Assembly: GCA_035275265.1 (NCBI GenBank)
Contig: DATENC010000029.1
Span: forward strand, 1-64,000
Reading direction: 5' to 3'
Origin: JACQAP01 sp035275265
GTDB taxonomy: Bacteria; Pseudomonadota; Gammaproteobacteria; Burkholderiales; JACQAP01
DNA: 64,000 nucleotides
The notes below the pieces were generated by a model, which searched no databases, was not told where the DNA came from, and was given only the letters and a program-made list of their open reading frames with translations. A program made the position numbers and the translations under genes. Of the stretch, positions 33,551 to 41,461 are shown one piece after another (the stretch's first letter is position 1; each line of letters starts with the position of its first letter).

Positions 33551-34981
33551 TCAGCCAGGATTCGGCAAAGCGGGTCGGTTACTGCCGGACCAACCTAGCA
33601 AGCGTCGCCCGGTTGGGCGGCGCTCGTTCAGCACGGCAAGCAGCGGTACATCCAGTTCCAGATCGCTGCGTGAACGCACGCGGCGGTCGAGCACTTCCAG
33701 CAACATCACCATCACGATTCCAAAGATCGATCCGACAACAATCGATAGCGCTATATTGAGCATGATTTTTGGCCGTGAGTGCTTGCGCGGCTCGGCTGCC
33801 GGGTTGAGTATCATGACGTTGGTCTGATTGGCGCGGCTATCGACCTGGCTGACCACCGAGCGCTGCATGGCCGTGTCGTAGGCGCGTTCGGCGGACTCTA
33901 CATTGCGTCTGAGCACCGTAAGCTCGTTGCGACCTTCCTTGAGTTCGAGCACGCGCTCCCGCTGCGCCAACATTGCTTTGCGGGAATCCGCCTCGCGCTG
34001 GCGGCTCTGCCGCGCCGAACTCTCGATGCCCGCCACGATCTTCTTCATTTCGGCGTCGAGTTTCTCGCGCAGGCTCTGGTTCTCGGAGACTTGGCGCTGG
34101 TACTGCGGGTAGTTCGGTCCGTAGTGCGTCGCTATTTCCTGGAGTTTCGCCTCACCGTGCAGCACGTCCTCCTTCAGCCTCTGGATGAATGGATTGTCGA
34201 GAACCTCCGGCATCTTGTCCGGGGACCCGCCTTTCTGCATGAAAGTCCGCGCCTGTTGCTCGCGGGATTTCCATTCGAATGTCTGTTCCTGCGCCTTGCC
34301 CACTTGGTCCGACAGAACCGCCAACCTGGTGTTCTCGACATCGACGTTTTCGTCGGCCGAAACTATCCCGCGCCGCTGGTGATAGTCGGTCAGCCGCGCC
34401 TGGGCATCTTCGAGGTTGGCTCGCAGTCCCTTCAGTTGTTCGTCGAACCACGCTGCGGCCTTTTGCGTCGGCTCAACACGCAATTCCAGCATCGTATCGA
34501 TATAGGCCTTACCAAATCCGTTGGCGACATCCGCGGAGTAACCGGGATTGCGGGATGAATAGCTGACCTGGATAACGCTGCTCTGCGTAGTGTCCACCTC
34601 GAGGTCTTCAAGCAGTCTTTCGACCAGACTGTCTTCGATCGAGCGTCCGTTTTGCGCTGCATCCTGGACCAACTTCTGGGCCATCGGACTTTGCGCGAGC
34701 TTCAGTTCTTGCACCACCTTGCGCGCTACTTTCTCGCTCTTGATGATATCCAGCTGTGTCTGCATGTAGCTTGCCCTCTCCTGGGAACCAACGAGGATCG
34801 GACGCAGAACATTGCTGAGGGACTGTTCTTCCTTGGCGTCCAGCAGCAGCGATACAGTCGCCGTATAGGTCTTGGGCAGCAGAAAACTGATCGTTGCTGC
34901 GGCGAGGACGGTGACCGTCAGCAGGAGTGCAAATACGCCGAAACGGGCGCGCAACGCGGAGAGAAACTGATATAGGTTCAT
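33551..34981 (-). CDS. epsF: chain-length determinant protein EpsF (Wzz/PCP family)
   Basis: A 476-residue inner-membrane polysaccharide co-polymerase. A transmembrane segment near residues 14-35 (FGVFALLLTVTVLAAATISF) is followed by the Wzz domain with LLLDAKEEQSLSNVL and VIQVSYSSRNPGYSADVANG. A long coiled-coil periplasmic part (about 170-390) and a second transmembrane segment around 420-440 (IALSIVVGSIFGIVMVMLLE) complete it. It sets chain length and links the polymerase to the export channel. It is the middle gene of epsE-epsF-epsG, 44 bases downstream of epsE. Confidence 0.9.
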   Translation of the reverse strand: MNLYQFLSALRARFGVFALLLTVTVLAAATISFLLPKTYTATVSLLLDAKEEQSLSNVLRPILVGSQERASYMQTQLDIIKSEKVARKVVQELKLAQSPMAQKLVQDAAQNGRSIEDSLVERLLEDLEVDTTQSSVIQVSYSSRNPGYSADVANGFGKAYIDTMLELRVEPTQKAAAWFDEQLKGLRANLEDAQARLTDYHQRRGIVSADENVDVENTRLAVLSDQVGKAQEQTFEWKSREQQARTFMQKGGSPDKMPEVLDNPFIQRLKEDVLHGEAKLQEIATHYGPNYPQYQRQVSENQSLREKLDAEMKKIVAGIESSARQSRQREADSRKAMLAQRERVLELKEGRNELTVLRRNVESAERAYDTAMQRSVVSQVDSRANQTNVMILNPAAEPRKHSRPKIMLNIALSIVVGSIFGIVMVMLLEVLDRRVRSRSDLELDVPLLAVLNERRPTGRRLLGWSGSNRPALPNPG

Positions 34982-35025
34982 AGGATGTCTGCGGATGCTT
35001 TTGGCGAGGATGGTTGGGCGGTCCC

Positions 35026-35850
35026 CTAGAACAGGCTTTCCTTGACGTAGATCACGTCGTCGGGCCGCACCGGTTCGAAGAGCTTTGCTTCGATCTTGCG
35101 CACCGCCCCGTCGGGCATGCGACGGTGAATGACCAGTCCGCGCTCACTACCGCGCGGCGTCAATCCGCCACCCACGGAAAGTGCATGCATAACGACCATT
35201 GCGGGCTCCAGCCGGTAGACGCCGGCGCGTTGGACTTCTCCATAGATGTAGAAAACGGGAGCACGTTGAACAAAAATCATGTCGCCATTCTGGATTTCGA
35301 AATTCGCCGACATGCTGCCCTTGGCAATCATCTCCGAAACGTTGATCTCCATTTTCTTCTCTGCGCCACTACGGTTGGTCATCACGGTGACCGTATCGGC
35401 GCCGCCTGGGCTGATGCCGCCGGCGAGGGCCAAGAGATCGGTGAGGGTCAAGTTGGTATCGTCCAGCGCGTAACGCCCGGGACGAATGACATTTCCAAGC
35501 ACCGATACCTGCCGGCTGCGCACCTGGAGTACCGAAACGCTAACTTGGGGGTCCTTCATGAAGTTCCCCTGCTTGAGTTGCGCGGCGATTCGAGCACCGG
35601 CGCCCTGGGGAGTCTGCCCCCCGAGCGCGGTTTCGCCGATCAGCGGAAATACGATCGTTCCTCGCTCCGAGATTCGTGCCTCGGTGGTGAGATCCGGATT
35701 CTGGAATACCGTCACACGTATGGTGTCACCGGCTCCGAGAGTCTCGCGCGAAGCGGCGCCGGCCAGAATCGCGAATGTCAACAACGCGGCGCCGGCCAGC
35801 GCGGCGAGCCATTGCGGTATCTTCCAGGCAGGTATCAATACGGCAAACAT
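35026..35850 (-). CDS. epsE: polysaccharide export protein EpsE (Wza-like)
   Basis: A 274-residue periplasmic/outer-membrane export protein. After a hydrophobic signal (residues 10-33) it has the Poly_export domain (LGAGDTIRVTVFQNPDLTTE, RISERGTIVFPLIGE) and two SLBB segments (VSVLGNVIRPGRYALDD and FYIYGEVQRAGVYRLEP). There is no lipobox cysteine, unlike classical Wza. It forms the outer part of the export conduit with EpsF and EpsG. ATG 35850 is preceded by AAGGAA. Dyad copy d, the only perfectly symmetric copy, lies 200 bases upstream, making this the probable first gene of an epsE-F-G-glycosyltransferase unit. Confidence 0.9.
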   Translation of the reverse strand: MFAVLIPAWKIPQWLAALAGAALLTFAILAGAASRETLGAGDTIRVTVFQNPDLTTEARISERGTIVFPLIGETALGGQTPQGAGARIAAQLKQGNFMKDPQVSVSVLQVRSRQVSVLGNVIRPGRYALDDTNLTLTDLLALAGGISPGGADTVTVMTNRSGAEKKMEINVSEMIAKGSMSANFEIQNGDMIFVQRAPVFYIYGEVQRAGVYRLEPAMVVMHALSVGGGLTPRGSERGLVIHRRMPDGAVRKIEAKLFEPVRPDDVIYVKESLF

Positions 35851-36049
35851 TTGGTTCCTTCCATGGGGGAGGCCTACCTTGGCCCCGCGAAAATGGATAG
35901 CGACAGGACGAGGATTTTCTTGATCAGGGCTGACGGCATTGCATCATGCATATCGTACGATCTGGCCGGTGGTTAGATTCCGTTCGATGGAGCCCAGTCT
36001 CGCTTGCGACCCAATATAGATATGCGATGTTTATCGGTGAACTTCGACC

Positions 36050-36067
36050 ATGATCCGAACGGATCAT
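36050..36067. promoter_or_regulatory. 18-bp dyad, copy d (perfect palindromic half-sites)
   Basis: Reads ATGATCCG-AA-CGGATCAT; the two 8-base halves are exact inverted repeats. It sits between the first PEP-CTERM gene and epsE, 200 bases upstream of the epsE start. This copy defines the motif. Confidence 0.7.
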
Positions 36068-36138
36068 GTGCAACACCGTCAAGCGTTCCCGCGTCCGGTC
36101 GGGAAGGTGTCTCCCCGGCCGCGTCCGTCGCGACGCTC

Positions 36139-36519
36139 TCAGTCAGCAAACGCGCTTGTCTTGCGACGGGCCATGAAAGCCACTACCACGAATCCGCAGA
36201 GCAGCGTCATCCAGTCGGCGGGTTCGGGCACGTCAGTGATGGAGAATAGGAATCCCGTGTCGGCAGGCCAGCTCGAGGCCCCCGATTGGGGTTTGGAAAC
36301 GTCGTCCGGATCCAGGGCGCCCGACACATCGTCGACGGGATCCTTCAAGGTCGGGCCTGCGTCCGGCATGGATCCCGCGGTATTCGCGTCCTCGGATTGC
36401 GTGGCTGTTGAATTGGCGACAACATTCGAGATGTCGGCCTGGGCGCCTATCTCGACTGGTACAGATGCCAAGACGGCCATCGCCGTCAAGACCATCAACA
36501 GCTTTTTCCGTATGTTCAT
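36139..36519 (-). CDS. small PEP-CTERM sorting-domain protein 1
   Basis: A 126-residue exported protein. The N-terminus MNIRKKLLMVLTAMAVLASVP is a signal peptide; the middle is short, acidic and Ser/Asp/Pro-rich. The C-terminus carries a PEP-CTERM signal: VPEPADWMTLLCGF, a hydrophobic segment VVVAFMA and the basic RRK, then TSAFAD. Such tails are recognised by an exosortase, and the proteins tend to accompany exopolysaccharide loci. No exosortase is in the window. ATG 36519 has GAGGAA ahead of it. Dyad copy h lies 201 bases upstream. The C-terminus is nearly identical to that of the protein at 39088-39636. Confidence 0.85.
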   Translation of the reverse strand: MNIRKKLLMVLTAMAVLASVPVEIGAQADISNVVANSTATQSEDANTAGSMPDAGPTLKDPVDDVSGALDPDDVSKPQSGASSWPADTGFLFSITDVPEPADWMTLLCGFVVVAFMARRKTSAFAD

Positions 36520-36719
36520 GCTTTCTTCCTCGTGCGACATGGCCAGAACACTGTCAGAGACGGTTTCCGCGCAAGGGGGTTTTGTGTGCGTCTTGCCGGA
36601 TGCCTCGGTTACAAAGTGTCGACCTGCGTTGCGCGACCGAATACGGGCCGCTCAGTCGAGAGCTTGCAATCACGTTAGCGGCGGTGGATGACAGAAATTA
36701 CCGCGCGGGGCGGTCATGG

Positions 36720-36737
36720 TGATGCCGTTCGGACTAG
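36720..36737. promoter_or_regulatory. 18-bp dyad, copy h (one strong half-site)
   Basis: Reads TGATGCCG-TT-CGGACTAG on the plus strand. The right half fits the consensus; the left half is degraded. It lies 201 bases upstream of PEP-CTERM protein 1. The minus-strand string GGCTAGTCCGA is shared with copy i, upstream of PEP-CTERM protein 2. Confidence 0.5.
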
Positions 36738-36816
36738 CCGAGGCCACAGAACCGCGCGGTAGTATTCTGAGAAACCCGGGTCAAGTCGGCCCAGGGAGAG
36801 GGTTTTGCAGCGCCCG

Positions 36817-38658
36817 CTAACGGCGGTCGCTCAAATGCGGTTTGGGGCTCCAAAACCGCCATTGTGAAAATCGCGGGGAGAATAACTGTGTCCAGAAAGA
36901 ACGCAGCCGGTATGCATCGAAGACAACCGCATCCTCGCACGCGGACAGATGATGCAACCCGAGGCTACCAAGATCGTGATTGGGCAGAAGCTCCGCAACC
37001 AGTTTCTCACTGTACCCCTGTTCCGAAAGCGCCGTGATCTCGAATAGCTTGATCGACCGGCCGTACAGGTCGAACGCCTGCGTTTGGGCGAGGCGATAGA
37101 TCTTTCCGTCCCGAAACAGAACTCCCGCATTTCTTGCCTGACTGGCTCCGGTGACGACGGGATTGGAGGGAAGTGGAGTCCAGATTTCGGACAGAGGCGA
37201 TTCGGAATGGTAAACGTGCAATTCGCGGCAGGGGTCGTCGCCAGATCCATCCCGATCAAGATTTGTGAAGAGCCACCAACGCCCGTCTCGCTCGAAAATC
37301 ATGCTGTCCACGGCATTGATATCGGTCAGAAGGGACTTGTGATATGTCCACTTCAACGGCCAGGACGTGCAGCGCCATAACTGAATTGCTCTCGCCCCCA
37401 GCGTTTCGGGGCACATGTAGTAGTCGCCCTGGTATTGGAATACGTATGGAAAACTCAGGTGATAGGGCATCTTGAGGACCGGTCCCGCATAAGAGAATGA
37501 GCCGTCTCCTTTTCCCACGAGAGCTGCGATATGCCCCTTGCCGCGCGCAAATTCGAATTCCTCAAAAAAGACCACATTCTCGTGCGAGCGGCTGACGATA
37601 AACGGGTCCGCCCACAGCTTGCCGCGCGGAGGTTGGAGACGCTGGGCTTTCGATAACACGAGTTTGCGCCAATCGCCCTTGAGCAGCCGCAATTCCCACA
37701 CGCCGCGTCTCACCAGCACGGCGTGCATAACCTTTACACAGAGAGACCAGCTGAATGCCGCGAAATACCTCAGAGAACTGGCGATGGAAGGCGTCGTGTA
37801 CAACACGTTCGAATACCAGTTTATGGGCTCGATTCCCGGCTTGCGCGCGCTTGTTCGTTCCCGACCCATGCGCGCCAGCAGATCGACCATGGTTGTGGCC
37901 GAGCATTTGTACAGATGGTGCTGATTGAGCAGGTAGGTAAACCGGGTCGCCACCTCACCTCTCATCAGGACTTCGCCCGCGTCGAGTTCCTCCGTCAACC
38001 TCTGGATGATATAACCGGTGAAGTCGCGTCTCTCGAACACTTCCCAGTAACCGGGCGGTCCTCCGCGATTGGTCCGATTGTCACCGTGATGAAACGAGAT
38101 GATTCCATTCGAAGCGGCATTCAGGATGTCTCCTCTCAATATTCCCGATCCCAGTCTCAAGAGGAGGTCCAGATTTCTGGATTTGATTGCCGTCACATCG
38201 TCGTTCGCGAACCTGTGAACGTGGCCTGAGGGCGAAACGATCGGCTTGACGCGCAACCGTTCGGCGTCGCAAACTTCCTCGATCGCAATCGTGGTGAACA
38301 GGTCGTTGATTTCCGGCCTGCGGACCGCGAGGAGGCGGCGTTCGATCCAGACCGCCATGTGAAAGGCGACGGTTCGAAGCAATCTGCCCCTCTTGAGGGC
38401 GCGCATAATCCTCTCCAGGAGTGACCTCTCTGGAAGCTCCTGCTGGATTACGAGCATGACTTCCGCGACCTTCGCGGCGCGAATCTTCCGAATCAACTCC
38501 GCATCGAGCCGGGACAGTTCCGCCCCGTCGACCAGCAAGCCCATTCTCAGCACGGTCGGATCTTTCTTCTTGTGGGCTTCACCAGGGATTGCCTTGCGCA
38601 AGGGATGAACGTGACTGGCGCCTTCAGGATGCGATACCCCAGACTTGGGCGACGACAT
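36817..38658 (-). CDS. formyltransferase-like protein with C-terminal beta-propeller
   Basis: About 613 residues. The N-terminal half resembles methionyl-tRNA/sugar formyltransferases, with the active-site region NGIISFHHGDNRTNRGGPPG and the later IIQRLTEELDAGEVLMRGEV. The C-terminal half (from about residue 320) resembles the glucan-related beta-propeller seen in glucosamine inositolphosphorylceramide transferase-like proteins: KLWADPFIVSRSHENVVFFE, YPMCPET-like YYMCPETLGARAIQLWRC and AGVLFRDGKIYRLAQ. A role as sugar N-formyltransferase or as a glycan-handling enzyme fits. The start is set at ATG 38658; a TTG at 38685 is possible. The first 45 residues are low in complexity. Confidence 0.75.
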   Translation of the reverse strand: MSSPKSGVSHPEGASHVHPLRKAIPGEAHKKKDPTVLRMGLLVDGAELSRLDAELIRKIRAAKVAEVMLVIQQELPERSLLERIMRALKRGRLLRTVAFHMAVWIERRLLAVRRPEINDLFTTIAIEEVCDAERLRVKPIVSPSGHVHRFANDDVTAIKSRNLDLLLRLGSGILRGDILNAASNGIISFHHGDNRTNRGGPPGYWEVFERRDFTGYIIQRLTEELDAGEVLMRGEVATRFTYLLNQHHLYKCSATTMVDLLARMGRERTSARKPGIEPINWYSNVLYTTPSIASSLRYFAAFSWSLCVKVMHAVLVRRGVWELRLLKGDWRKLVLSKAQRLQPPRGKLWADPFIVSRSHENVVFFEEFEFARGKGHIAALVGKGDGSFSYAGPVLKMPYHLSFPYVFQYQGDYYMCPETLGARAIQLWRCTSWPLKWTYHKSLLTDINAVDSMIFERDGRWWLFTNLDRDGSGDDPCRELHVYHSESPLSEIWTPLPSNPVVTGASQARNAGVLFRDGKIYRLAQTQAFDLYGRSIKLFEITALSEQGYSEKLVAELLPNHDLGSLGLHHLSACEDAVVFDAYRLRSFWTQLFSPRFSQWRFWSPKPHLSDRR

Positions 38659-38773
38659 AGGCGACGACGATACCGAGTCCGGCAAGACAATCGCGATGGT
38701 CGCGTACCATCCCGAACAGTCGTCGGGTTGCGTTAAGGGAGACTGCGCCTAGCATAGTGAGGTTGTTTTCCAT
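38624..38773 (-). CDS. possible 49-residue small protein overlapping the formyltransferase start
   Basis: ATG 38773 opens a 49-codon frame reading MENNLTMLGAVSLNATRRLF, with a hydrophobic end LAGLGIVVAYVVAQVWGIAS, that stops at TGA 38624, inside the 5' end of the formyltransferase gene. AAAAGGCGG lies upstream of the ATG. One membrane-like segment is present. It may be a small membrane protein, a leader peptide or chance; there is no family match. The overlap with the downstream start would allow coupled translation. Confidence 0.3.
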   Translation of the reverse strand: MENNLTMLGAVSLNATRRLFGMVRDHRDCLAGLGIVVAYVVAQVWGIAS

Positions 38774-39087
38774 GGTAATCCGCCTTTTTCCGCATATAGG
38801 CACAAGGTATGCGCCTCACATTTCGCCAGTTCACTTTCAGGAGGTCTTTTCGGACCATGACGTCCCGTCGCGCACGGGTCGCTGATGACATGGATGGTGG
38901 TCGAGACCAACAGGGAAGGCAGCGCGATGGCGTTTTCAGAGCGCCAACGGGGGCACTCCGTGGGTGGTTTCCCTCCATCGCTCACGCGCTCTAGTGCGGC
39001 GGGAGGGTCGGAGTGTTCCTATCTATCGGACCCGATCGGAATCACACGCGTAGCCATGGCCCCGCGCCGCGCCCATGCGCGGCCCGA
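38774..39087. other. intergenic region between PEP-CTERM protein 2 and the formyltransferase gene
   Basis: About 314 bases. It contains the weak dyad copy j at 39027-39044 and nothing else recognised. Small open frames on both strands show no coding character. Confidence 0.5.
39027..39044. promoter_or_regulatory. 18-bp dyad, copy j (weak)
   Basis: Reads CGGACCCG-AT-CGGAATCA, keeping the core CCGATCGGA. It lies just downstream of PEP-CTERM gene 2 and upstream of the formyltransferase unit (254 bases before the small frame, 369 before ATG 38658). Confidence 0.35.
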
Positions 39088-39636
39088 TCAGTCAGCAAAC
39101 GCGCTTGTCTTGCGACGTGCTATGAATGCCACTGCCACGAATCCACAGAGCAGCGTCATCCAGTCGCCGGGCTGGGGTATTGTTGCGACCGAAAACAGAA
39201 CCCCGTCACCCGCTTGCCGGTCTGCGGTTCCCGGCACACGCGCCGCGTGCGCGTCTGGAATGAGGATGGCTGGCAGGTCGATTACTGTGCCCTCCGGGGA
39301 AGAATCCGCGCTCAACACCGCTTCGGTGACTTCGGGCTCATCCGATAGTGCCAGCAGCAAATCATAGATACCAGCCGATTGAGCGGAAGATTCGTCGGAC
39401 GCCCGGCTGGCCGTCTGCACCACCCCCGTCGCCGTTCGCTTATCTGCGCCGATCCCCAGGTCTATGATGTCCGTAAATGAATGCAGACTTGACTCTCGGA
39501 AAAGAACATAGGAATCAGAGACGTCGCGGGACAATTTGCGCGAATTGGTATCTTGGTCGACTGTTTTTGCGAATGCAGATCCTGACAGGATAGTCATGGC
39601 TGCTATCGCCAACAGCCGCTTGTTCAGCAGTTTCAT
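39088..39636 (-). CDS. PEP-CTERM-like sorting-domain protein 2
   Basis: A 182-residue exported protein with the signal peptide MKLLNKRLLAIAAMTILSGSAFA. The mature part has no recognised domain and is acidic and Ser-rich. The C-terminus IPQPGDWMTLLCGF-VAVAFIARRKTSAFAD is the same sorting tail as in protein 1, but the PEP triplet reads PQP. ATG 39636 follows AGGAGG. It is 242 bases downstream of epsL and upstream of the formyltransferase gene. It is probably a substrate of the same exosortase as protein 1; whether the Glu-to-Gln change is tolerated is unknown. Dyad copy i lies 180 bases upstream. Confidence 0.82.
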   Translation of the reverse strand: MKLLNKRLLAIAAMTILSGSAFAKTVDQDTNSRKLSRDVSDSYVLFRESSLHSFTDIIDLGIGADKRTATGVVQTASRASDESSAQSAGIYDLLLALSDEPEVTEAVLSADSSPEGTVIDLPAILIPDAHAARVPGTADRQAGDGVLFSVATIPQPGDWMTLLCGFVAVAFIARRKTSAFAD

Positions 39637-39815
39637 GCTTCCTCCTACGGCGTCACAAGATGAAACGGGCCAGCTTTCACGCAAGTTCCGCCGCCCTTTC
39701 CATCCATCGTCGAGATGTGTCGATTCGCGGAGTACTGTTGAACCGCGGCAATCGATCACGTCGGCACAGGTTATCCACCCCCTGTTACACGCGTAGGTCC
39801 CCGCGGCATTGGCGT

Positions 39816-39833
39816 ATGCCCCGATCGGACTAG
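39816..39833. promoter_or_regulatory. 18-bp dyad, copy i (candidate operator)
   Basis: Reads ATGCCCCG-AT-CGGACTAG on the plus strand, 180 bases upstream of PEP-CTERM protein 2 and just past the epsL stop. The minus-strand form GGCTAGTCCGATCGG parallels copy h. Confidence 0.55.
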
Positions 39834-39878
39834 CCTGTCCTGTGCAGCGCCGGTTTGCAGAACTCCCGCAGCGCCACG

Positions 39879-41177
39879 CTAGAAACTGACCCCGGCATGA
39901 ACGCCTACCGTGGTGTACTCATAGCTGCCGAAAGCCAGGGTCGAAGAGCGCGATTCGCGCCGCAATCTCATCTCCAGCGTCACAGGCCGAATCGGCTTGT
40001 AGGTAGCCGTCAGCGCCGAAATGCGTACCTGGTCGACACGGGTGGTACCCGTCAATAGCAATGCCGGATCACCGAGATAATCTCTGTTTCCCCATTCAAA
40101 CTCCCCTGATAAACCGAACTTCTCGGTCAATTGCAGCGTCGGATAAAGCGTAACGCTCCTGACGTACGCGAAGCTGGTGTTGACCTGCTCATCCGTGCTT
40201 ATGTCGCGTTGAGCAATCGCGGTCAAGATGAATTTGCCGGTCGGGGTCCATACATAGGCCACGCGGTACATCGGACCATCGAAGTCGCGCTCCGACAATT
40301 GTTCGTAGTTCCGATTGATCCACCCCGCTCGCGCGCTCATACGTGAATGGCCCGTGAGGTTCCAGTCGAGGACGCCTGCGATGGTCCGCTGGCGATAATC
40401 GTTGTCGAAGACTTCTGTCCCCACCGTCTGGCCGTTCGGAAAGTTGCCGTCCGCGAGACGCAGATTGATGCCAACCTGATTGTCGGCGGGCGTAAAGTAG
40501 CCTGCCGTGAGGTCGGCGCCATTGATACCGATGTTGTTTTCCGTGAACACTTCGTTCGATTGTTTTTCTCTGCTCACCTCGCCCCGCATCCGCCAGCGCG
40601 GTGTCAGGATATATCCGGCATTCAGGAATTCCCGTTGAATTTTGAGGGGGTTGGGCCTACTGAGTTGAACATTGCCTTGAATATTTGCCAATGACGCCAA
40701 TTCAAGCGTCTCCGTATACCCCAACTCGCCGGCAAGGTCGTTTCCGGCCTGCCATTTCCAGATTGCGTGCCCGTCGTGGTCGGTGAAATCCAGAACGTTG
40801 TAGCGGTCGTAACGATGCTGGTCCCACCTCACGCCGGCGAGGAATCGCTGCCGGTGCACGGGTAAATCCAGGCGAAATCCCAGCGAAGTAGTCGTATAGG
40901 TGTCCCCTTTCGAGGACGAACCCAGAACTGTCGACGGATCGCTGGCGTCGGAAAGGCGAAAGACGTTATCGTCGTGAGTGACGGCGCCGCCAACGAATAC
41001 CTCGAACTTGTCTTTCCACAGCGCCTCCGCGTCCGAGACCGGGGCCAGAACGCCGGCCACGATGAGCGCCGCCTTTAAGCCGCATTGCCAAATTGACGCC
41101 CCGTAGTGGTACCGGCGGAAAACGTAATTGGTCCCTTGCCCCTCGCGCCGGGTCCCGGCAGCCATGGACCCTATCAT
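39879..41177 (-). CDS. epsL: outer-membrane beta-barrel protein EpsL
   Basis: About 432 residues. A signal region CGLKAALIVAGVLAPVSDAEA precedes LWKDKFEVFVGGAVTHDDNVFRLSD (in part), typical of EpsL/TIGR03014-like outer-membrane proteins. The remainder alternates short beta strands and ends in the outer-membrane C-terminal phenylalanine (GVHAGVSF). It is thought to help pass the exopolysaccharide through the outer membrane. ATG 41177 was chosen; ATG 41165 is also possible. It is transcribed away from epsA's stop region and towards PEP-CTERM gene 2, on the same strand. No copy of the 18-bp dyad precedes it. Confidence 0.85.
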   Translation of the reverse strand: MIGSMAAGTRREGQGTNYVFRRYHYGASIWQCGLKAALIVAGVLAPVSDAEALWKDKFEVFVGGAVTHDDNVFRLSDASDPSTVLGSSSKGDTYTTTSLGFRLDLPVHRQRFLAGVRWDQHRYDRYNVLDFTDHDGHAIWKWQAGNDLAGELGYTETLELASLANIQGNVQLSRPNPLKIQREFLNAGYILTPRWRMRGEVSREKQSNEVFTENNIGINGADLTAGYFTPADNQVGINLRLADGNFPNGQTVGTEVFDNDYRQRTIAGVLDWNLTGHSRMSARAGWINRNYEQLSERDFDGPMYRVAYVWTPTGKFILTAIAQRDISTDEQVNTSFAYVRSVTLYPTLQLTEKFGLSGEFEWGNRDYLGDPALLLTGTTRVDQVRISALTATYKPIRPVTLEMRLRRESRSSTLAFGSYEYTTVGVHAGVSF

Positions 41178-41461
41178 GCGGTGGACATCCAAATGTTGAG
41201 ACGGGCAATCCAGCGAATCGCACTTCGTGGGCAACGGTCGGCCATTGAATTTACGTCTGTTGTCATGATTGGAATCGAAGGCACGTCACAGGTTTGATGA
41301 GCCCGCTTGTCGTGCTTCAGACGCGATCGTTCGTGATGGCGGCAGTGATGGCGGCTGAACTGACCCAGGCCCGCAACGCGCGTTATTGCCTTCGACCCGA
41401 ATCGGGCTGGCCTTGTACGGTACCTTATCAGAGCTTCTTGTTCTTGGTTGGAGCGCGGATT

